64,000 bases of DNA, from positions 6,091,501-6,155,500 of the forward strand of contig NZ_CP126980.1 of NCBI RefSeq assembly GCF_030252345.1, written 5' to 3'. Under the pieces are notes generated by a model that saw nothing but the letters and a program-made list of their open reading frames with translations, was not told where the DNA came from and made no database searches. A program made the position numbers and the translations under genes. This document shows, in pieces, positions 59,208 to 64,000 of the stretch (the stretch's first letter is position 1; each line of letters begins with the position of its first letter). Origin of the DNA: Actinoplanes oblitus. GTDB lineage: Bacteria; Actinomycetota; Actinomycetes; Mycobacteriales; Micromonosporaceae.

Positions 59208-61013
59208 GTGTCACCCGATGACCGCGCCCCGGCCGACCTTCCCCGCCCGCCCCGCGACCGGACGGACACCGCGCCGCCCGCTGACCGCGTCCCGGCCGGC
59301 CCGCCCCGCGACCGGACGGACACCGCGCCGCCGCCCGGTGACCGGCTTCGGGTCGCCATCGGTCAGGCGGCGGACGGCACACCCGTCCGTCTCGACCTCA
59401 AGGAATCCGCGGACGGCGGGATGGGCCCGCACGGGCTGGTCGCCGGTGCCGGCACGCCGGAGCTGCTGCGGGCCGTCGTACTCGGCCTGGCCGCCACGCA
59501 CGTCCCGGACGAGGTCACGTTCGTGCTGCTGGACGCGGCGACCGGCGCGTTCGACGGCCTGGACCGCCTGCCGCACACAGCGGTACTCCTCGACGCGTCC
59601 CGGCCCGATCTCGTGCCGCGTCTGATCGAGGCCCTCGAGGGCGAATCGGCCCGCCGCAAGCGCCTGCTGGTCGCGGCCGGTTGCGCCAGCCACGGTGCCT
59701 ACCTGCGGAAGACCGCCAACCACCCGCCGATGCCCGCGCTGGTCCTGGTCGGCCAGCAGGTCTCGGCGTTGCTGGGCGCCCACCCCGAACTCGCGGACGT
59801 CCTCCGCCGGCTCGGCTGGCTGGGCCGGGCCCGGGGCATCCACCTGTTGCTGTCCGCCGCCACCGATCCGGAGGTCCACGGGCTGGCCGGTTACCTCTCC
59901 TACCGGATCGCCCTGCCCGGCGCGCCCGCGTTCATCCTGGACTCCCCCGCCGCCGGGCCTGTCCTGCCGGGCCACGCCGTCCTGCGCACCGGCACCAACC
60001 GGACCGTTCCTTTCACCCCGGTCGGCCCTACTCCCCCGGGCGCTACTCCCGTCGGTGCCACCCCGGTCCGCCCTACCCGGTCCGGCAGCGCCCCCGCCGG
60101 CCCCGCTCCGGTCGGCACCACTCCGGCCGGCGCCACTCCGGTCAGCGCCACTCCGGTGGGCAGCGCCCTCGACCGGCTTTTCACCGGGCCGCCGCCCACG
60201 CACCGGATCTGGCTGCCGCCGCTCGACATCTCGCCCACCCTGGACGAACTCGCCGGCCCGGCAGTGTCCGATCCCGATCACGGCCTCGCCTTCGCCGACC
60301 GCTCCCTGCACGGCGCGTTGCAGGTCCCGCTCGCGGCGCTGGACAAACCCCGCGACCACCGCCGCGACACCATCTGGCTCCCGGTAGCCGGCAACGTCGC
60401 GGTGGTCGGCGCCGCCGGCAGCGGCAAAACCACCATCTTGCGTACGATCATCGCCGCGCTCTCGCTGTCACCCGGCACACCCGCCGCCCGCATCGTCGCA
60501 CCCGACTCCGTCGCGGCCGGCTACCAGCGACTTCCGCTCGTGCACGGAGTCCTCGGCACCTCCTCGGCGACCGACGATCTGAAGCGCGACCTCTACACCC
60601 GCCTCGACGACCCGCACGGCGACACCATCGTCATGATCGACGGCTGGGCCGAGTTCCGGGCCGCACACCCGCACTGGCACGAACTCCTCCTGGAGATCGC
60701 CCAACGCGGCACCGCCCGCGGTGTGCACCTGATCGCCACCGCCACCCACTGGTCAGATTTCGATCAGGGTTTCACAGACTACTTCGGATCCCGTCTGGAA
60801 CTTCGCCTCGCCGACCCGGCCGAGTCCGCGATCAACCCCGCGACCGCCGCCACGATCCCACCCGGCCGCCCGGGCCGCGGCATCGTCGCCGCGCCCAAGG
60901 GCGCCCTGCACTTCCTGGCCGCCCGCCCCGAACTCACCGCGACCCCGGAAGCCGACCTGCTCCGCGTCCTCACCACCACCCCGAGCCCGGCGCGCCCGGA
61001 CAGGCAGCCCTGA
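59208..61013 (+). CDS. EccC-like (FtsK/SpoIIIE) ATPase, truncated and with degenerate first site
   Basis: A 601-aa protein, GTG 59208. The first ATPase-like domain (about 45-260) aligns with type VII secretion EccC: LRVAIGQAADGTPVRLDLKESADGGMGPHGLVAGAGTPELLRAVVLGLA and VTFVLLDAATGAF. The family has GATGSGKSELLR where this has GLVAGAGTPELLR, so the Walker A Gly-Lys-Ser is lost. A Pro/Thr-repeat linker (TPVGATPV units) follows. The second domain (about 320-600) has an intact Walker A VVGAAGSGKTTIL (K407) and Walker B IVMIDGW. The N-terminal membrane part of EccC is absent, and no other secretion genes are near, so it is an orphan. It is divergent from the MoxR operon. Confidence 0.8.
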   Translation: MSPDDRAPADLPRPPRDRTDTAPPADRVPAGPPRDRTDTAPPPGDRLRVAIGQAADGTPVRLDLKESADGGMGPHGLVAGAGTPELLRAVVLGLAATHVPDEVTFVLLDAATGAFDGLDRLPHTAVLLDASRPDLVPRLIEALEGESARRKRLLVAAGCASHGAYLRKTANHPPMPALVLVGQQVSALLGAHPELADVLRRLGWLGRARGIHLLLSAATDPEVHGLAGYLSYRIALPGAPAFILDSPAAGPVLPGHAVLRTGTNRTVPFTPVGPTPPGATPVGATPVRPTRSGSAPAGPAPVGTTPAGATPVSATPVGSALDRLFTGPPPTHRIWLPPLDISPTLDELAGPAVSDPDHGLAFADRSLHGALQVPLAALDKPRDHRRDTIWLPVAGNVAVVGAAGSGKTTILRTIIAALSLSPGTPAARIVAPDSVAAGYQRLPLVHGVLGTSSATDDLKRDLYTRLDDPHGDTIVMIDGWAEFRAAHPHWHELLLEIAQRGTARGVHLIATATHWSDFDQGFTDYFGSRLELRLADPAESAINPATAATIPPGRPGRGIVAAPKGALHFLAARPELTATPEADLLRVLTTTPSPARPDRQP

Positions 61014-61158
61014 TCGCCTCTCCACCACGGCCGCACCCCACCACGCCGTCTCGCCACCCCACGTCAGTACCACCGGCAGCCGCATCCCGCGCCGGGACAG
61101 CAGCCACGGGTCTGATTTCCGCCAGACCCGGTGTGGGCGGCAGACGCACGATGGCGGC

Positions 61159-61638
61159 ATGACCTTCGAGATACATGCCATTTCGCCGGCGGTGCTGGAG
61201 AGAGCGCGGGCGGACGCCGCGCGCTCCGGCGGGCCGGGCTTCGCACGGATGGTGGCGACCGGCGGGGAACCGCTGCGCTGTTGCCTGCGGGACGCCGAGG
61301 CCGGTGAGGAGCTGCTGCTCTTCACCTACGAGCCGCCGCTGCCGGCCAGCCCGTACCGGGAAGTCGGCGCCGTCTTCGCGCACGCCGCGACGTGCGCCGG
61401 GCCTGATCCTTCCGGCGCCGCGAGCGGCGAGCATCCGGCCGGGTGGCGCGGACGGCCGCAGGTGCTGCGCGCCTACGACGAGCGCGGCTGGATCCATCCG
61501 AACACCCGGGTGCACGACGGGTCCGACCCGGACGGAGCGCTCGCCGCGGTCTTCGACGATCCGGCCGTCGTCCAGGTGCACAGCCGGAATGTCGCCTACG
61601 GCTGCTTCATGTTCGTGGCAACGCGTAGCTCACGATGA
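61159..61638 (+). CDS. DUF1203 domain protein
   Basis: A 159-aa protein matching DUF1203 over its length: LRCCLRDAEAGEELLLFTYEP, YREVGAVFAHAATCAG, WRGRPQVLRAYDERGWIHPNTRVHDG, VVQVHSRNVAYGCFMFVATR. No signal or membrane segment. Family function unknown. ATG 61159; single gene. Confidence 0.92.
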   Translation: MTFEIHAISPAVLERARADAARSGGPGFARMVATGGEPLRCCLRDAEAGEELLLFTYEPPLPASPYREVGAVFAHAATCAGPDPSGAASGEHPAGWRGRPQVLRAYDERGWIHPNTRVHDGSDPDGALAAVFDDPAVVQVHSRNVAYGCFMFVATRSSR

Positions 61639-61659
61639 GGTATCAAACGAACGACTAGT

Positions 61660-61665
61660 TATTAT
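61660..61665 (+). promoter_or_regulatory. -10 box and duplicated CGACTAG before HTH gene
   Basis: TATTAT 8 nt before the ATG at 61674. CGACTAG occurs at 61652-61658 and again at 61667-61673, flanking the -10 box and ending at the start codon; likely autoregulatory binding sites. Confidence 0.45.
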
Positions 61666-61673
61666 CCGACTAG

Positions 61674-62003
61674 ATGACGCATGACTATAGTTCGAGTGTG
61701 TCCCGATATCTCATGGGAGCCGGCGAGATCGCCAGACGACTCGGGCTCAGCCGCCAACGTGTCCAGCAGCTCTCCGAGCGCGACGACTGGCCGGACCCCT
61801 ACGACGAGCTGGCCATGGGACGCGTCTGGCTGATCGCCGACATCGAGGCGTGGATCACCCGGCAGCGCTCCGAGATCGCCGCCCCGGACGCCGACTTCAT
61901 CCGCGATCCGCCGGCGGGACCACCCGCCTCGCGCACCGATGGCTCCGCCCCGCCGGCCGCTGTCCCCCCTCGACCGGCCAACGTCCGCAAGCCGCCGACC
62001 TGA
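61674..62003 (+). CDS. small HTH protein (AlpA/MerR-like)
   Basis: A 109-aa protein. Residues about 14-65 form a winged-helix domain of the excisionase/MerR type: GAGEIARRLGLSRQRVQQLSERDDWPDPYDELAMGRVWLIADIEAWITRQRSE. A disordered Pro/Ala tail follows. The mRNA is probably leaderless. AlpA-like proteins often regulate mobile elements, but no integrase is visible nearby. It is the only recognisable regulator within the 61-64 kb stretch. Confidence 0.8.
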   Translation: MTHDYSSSVSRYLMGAGEIARRLGLSRQRVQQLSERDDWPDPYDELAMGRVWLIADIEAWITRQRSEIAAPDADFIRDPPAGPPASRTDGSAPPAAVPPRPANVRKPPT

Positions 62004-62337
62004 CGATCCGTCCGGGCAACGGCCTCCCGCCAGCCGGCAGGGCTCGCCACCCGTCGCGCACGCCCACCGCCTACGCCTGCCGCCCACCGCCAGCCGCGAG
62101 CCGCCAACGCCTGTCGCCCACCGCCAACGCCCGCCGCCCCACCGCCAACGCCCACCGCCAGCCGCCTACGCCCGCCGCCCCACCGCCACCGCCTGCCGCC
62201 CACCGCCCGCCGCCCACCGCCAGCCGCTCGCCGCCGTCATGACAGCCGGACATCCTTCGGGTCGCGCTGTCAGCCGGCATGACGTGCTCCGTGGGCGTGG
62301 CAGCCGGCTCGGGAAGGTGCTCTGGTTAACTGTGGCC
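62004..62337. repeat. gene-free, GCC-rich degenerate repeat stretch
   Basis: From about 62060 to 62235 the plus strand is built of words such as CCACCGCC, GCCAACGCC and CGCCTGCCGCCCACC in a loose 9-27 bp periodicity. It is strongly C-rich, so the complementary strand is G-rich. The DUF2203 gene follows; the long in-frame extension of that gene through this repeat is not a real protein. Confidence 0.6.
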
Positions 62338-62703
62338 ATGGGGCTGTTCACGCTGCGGGAGGCACGGTCGGAGCTGGAGCGGCTGCGCCCCGTCCTGGAG
62401 GAGATTGTCACGGTGCGGGCCGACATGGTGGAGTTGTCGGCCGCGCTGGTTCCGGGTGGGGAGCCGACGCCGCTGGGTGGCCTGCCGGAGCGCAAGGCCG
62501 CGGAGGCCCGGCTCAACGAACTGATGACGGTGATCCAGGAGTCCGGGGCCGAGCTGAAGGGCGTGGCGCCGCTGCTCATCGACTTCCCGGCCGACCTGGA
62601 CGGGATACCGGTGCTGCTCTGCTGGCTCGAGGGCGAAGCCGAGCTGGGCTGGTACCACCGCCCTGACCTGGGCATCGCCGGCCGTCGCCGCCTCCCCGGC
62701 TGA
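62338..62703 (+). CDS. DUF2203 family protein
   Basis: A 121-aa protein with ATG 62338. The DUF2203 pattern is complete: GLFTLREARSELERLRPVLEEIVTVRADMVELSAAL, KAAEARLNELMTVIQESGAELKGVAPLLIDFPADLDGIPVLLCWLEGEAELGWYHRPDLGIAGRRRL. The N-terminal half is a helical hairpin; a beta-rich end carries the conserved DFP..LDG..V.LCW segment. Biochemical role unknown; homologs are widespread in soil bacteria. Confidence 0.92.
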   Translation: MGLFTLREARSELERLRPVLEEIVTVRADMVELSAALVPGGEPTPLGGLPERKAAEARLNELMTVIQESGAELKGVAPLLIDFPADLDGIPVLLCWLEGEAELGWYHRPDLGIAGRRRLPG

Positions 62704-63065
62704 CCACCCTGCACCGGCTTCCTCAGCCGGCCACCCACCGCCCTGACCGGTCCTGGTCAGCCGCTCTCTCCCGGACGTGTCCTGGCCGCTTTCACCCTGA
62801 CCTGTCCTGGCCGCTCTCACCCTGACCTGCCCTGGCCGCTCTCACCCTGACCTGCCCTGGCCGCTCTCACCCTGACCTGCCCTGGCCGCTCTCACCCTGA
62901 CCTGCCCTGGCCGCTCTCACCCTGACCTGCCCTGGCCGGTCGAGGCGGATTCACACGCGCCTCGGGGTGTGCCCGCTGCGGCAGGGCACCTGGCCGGAGG
63001 ACGGCGAGCACGGCCGGTGGGTGGCACGGAGCGACTCGCGGTGTGGCGGGTGACCCCCGTCGCGA
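62704..63065. other. gene-free stretch with 25-bp array
   Basis: Between the DUF2203 gene and the convergent cyclase. Contains the 25-bp tandem array; the remaining 100 bp at each side has no credible gene. Confidence 0.7.
62781..62940. repeat. 25-bp minisatellite, six full copies plus a partial
   Basis: Unit CCTGGCCGCTCTCACCCTGA followed by CCTGC. Copies begin at 62781, 62806, 62831, 62856, 62881 and 62906, with a partial at 62931. The inner copies are identical, so the array is young or kept homogeneous; the first two have single changes, and a decayed copy is visible just upstream. Confidence 0.95.
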
Positions 63066-64000
63066 TCAGGAAGCGACGGCGACCGGAACCGCGCCGCGGA
63101 CCATGTCGCGACCGGCGGACTTCGCGGCATAGAGGGCGTTGTCGGCGCGCTCCAGCAACCGCTCGCTCGGCTCGGCCCCGTCCCACACCGCATACCCCAC
63201 GCTGCACGTTTCCGCAGCCGGGGTAGCGGCCCGCAACCGGTCCAGGATCTCGGCCGCCGCCGCGTCACCGCAGCCGGGCAGGGCGATCACGAACTCCTCG
63301 CCGCCCCACCGCGCGATCAGGTCGCCGTCGCGCAACTGGGAGCGGAACGCCGCCGCGGCGGTGATCAGCAGGTCGTCGCCGGCCGGGTGGCCGTACGTGT
63401 CGTTGTACCGCTTGAAGTGATCCAGGTCGGCGATCGCCACGGCCAGCGGCTGCCCGTCCGCCCGGGCCGCGGCGAGCAGCTCGGCGAACCGGGACTGCCA
63501 GGCCCGCCGGTTCGACAGTCCGGTCAGCGTGTCGGTGTACGCCATCTGCTCCAGCCGCGACAGCAACCGCTCGTGCTCCAGGGCGAGCGCCGTCTCGTCG
63601 GCGAGCAGCGCGACCGCCCGGGCGCGCAGGTCGCTGACCGAGGTGACCCGGGTCCGCCAGCTCACCACCAGGATGGCGACCACCCGGCCGTCGGCGATCA
63701 CCGGCTGCCACATCATCGAGCGGGCGCTGACCAGCCGCAGCAGGGCCGCCGACACTCGCGGGTCGTGGTCCGGGTCGGCGAGGAAGACCGGCTGCCCGTC
63801 GCGGTACACGCTCGCGATCATCGAGGTGCCGTTCATCGGGACCCGGGTGCCGGCCACCTCGACGCCGACGTCGCCGGTGACCACGAGGTCGGTGCCGTCC
63901 GGTTCGAGCAGGCTGACCGAATCGGCCTCGGCCAGCTCGCGGACCGCCTCGATGATGGTGCCACGGGCGTCCTCGCCGGTGCGGATCCGCCGGGCGGCGG
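63066..64000 (-). CDS. GAF-GGDEF diguanylate cyclase, 5' end outside window
   Basis: At least 311 residues; the frame is open to the window edge. A GAF-type sensor (about 10-140 of the visible part: TIIEAVRELAEADSVSLLEPDGTDLVVTGD, MNGTSMIASVYRDGQPVFLADPDHD, QPVIADGRVVAILVVSW) is followed by a GGDEF domain starting AYTDTLTGLSNRRAWQSRF, with IADLDHFKRYNDTYGHPAGDDLL and the active loop ARWGGEEFVIAL. An RxxD inhibitory site is not seen in front of the loop. Signal ligand unknown. Confidence 0.92.
   Translation of the reverse strand, partial: AARRIRTGEDARGTIIEAVRELAEADSVSLLEPDGTDLVVTGDVGVEVAGTRVPMNGTSMIASVYRDGQPVFLADPDHDPRVSAALLRLVSARSMMWQPVIADGRVVAILVVSWRTRVTSVSDLRARAVALLADETALALEHERLLSRLEQMAYTDTLTGLSNRRAWQSRFAELLAAARADGQPLAVAIADLDHFKRYNDTYGHPAGDDLLITAAAAFRSQLRDGDLIARWGGEEFVIALPGCGDAAAAEILDRLRAATPAAETCSVGYAVWDGAEPSERLLERADNALYAAKSAGRDMVRGAVPVAVAS

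Noticed and set aside
61939..62337. In-frame extension of the DUF2203 gene through the GCC-rich repeat
   Set aside because: The DUF2203 domain starts at the ATG 62338; the extension is Pro/Arg/Ala low complexity and overlaps the HTH gene.
62781..62940. 25-bp repeats considered as a CRISPR array
   Set aside because: Units are directly adjacent with no unique spacers, and no cas genes are in the window.

Overview
The window is a very GC-rich, gene-dense stretch with strong G/C third-position bias, GTG as well as ATG starts, many 4-nt start/stop overlaps, lipoproteins and secreted polysaccharide-active enzymes. This points to a filamentous or sporulating actinomycete; Actinoplanes or another Micromonosporaceae is my best guess, inferred from gene content and style rather than any marker gene. 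No rRNA, tRNA, CRISPR array, integrase or complete insertion sequence is visible. The first gene (positions 2-529) and the last (63066-64000) run off the window.

Layout. 0-4.5 kb: a degenerate DUF305-type protein, a minisatellite-like intergenic region, a secreted CBM32-DUF1996 protein divergent from a LacI regulator with two mirror-image operators between them, then 800 bp of repeats. 4.5-9.8 kb: flavin reductase, then a minus-strand envelope/stress block (DUF2267, DUF6766, a 27-aa membrane peptide, a lipoprotein, CBS pair, DUF3618, holin-like and a coiled protein). 10-14.4 kb: MFS exporter, membrane diguanylate cyclase, chorismate mutase and a radical SAM protein with an unusual cysteine spacing. 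14.7-27.7 kb: secreted GH5-like hydrolase, methyltransferase, sugar dehydrogenase, AbfB protein, sulfatase, kinase-like protein, nucleoside hydrolase, pectate lyase and pectin methylesterase, together a plant-polymer-degrading repertoire. 28-36.4 kb: glutamate decarboxylase, MocR regulator/EamA exporter with overlapping divergent starts, a D,D-carboxypeptidase and an FAD/NAD(P)-binding protein, interspersed with broken genes (HtrA-like, YcxB-like, murJ). 36.7-43.5 kb: a kinase-like protein and a complete oligopeptide ABC operon (permease, permease, double ATPase, binding protein last). 43.8-47.2 kb: ECF sigma factor, zinc-type anti-sigma factor and ABC-2 transporter as one overlapping operon. 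47.2-49.1 kb: RidA and a WYL regulator fused to a glyoxalase-like domain. 49.2-61 kb: a 2010-aa surface protein, a MoxR ATPase/metallopeptidase-VWA/unknown-protein operon, and a divergent orphan EccC-like ATPase. 61-64 kb: DUF1203, an HTH protein, DUF2203, two intergenic repeat arrays and a GAF-GGDEF cyclase.

The most promising leads for undescribed biology are the chorismate mutase/radical SAM pair (12.6-14.4 kb); the surface protein/MoxR/VWA/unknown/EccC-like block (49-61 kb); the regulator-enzyme fusion with a preserved internal ribosome-binding site (47.7-49.1 kb); and the MocR/EamA intergenic region, in which the two start codons overlap. Intergenic DNA carries at least five tandem-repeat arrays with different units (about 18, 25, 57 and 62 bp, plus a GCC-rich one) and a recurring GCGTACCGGAAA word. 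All functional statements are from reading the sequence; no database search was run.
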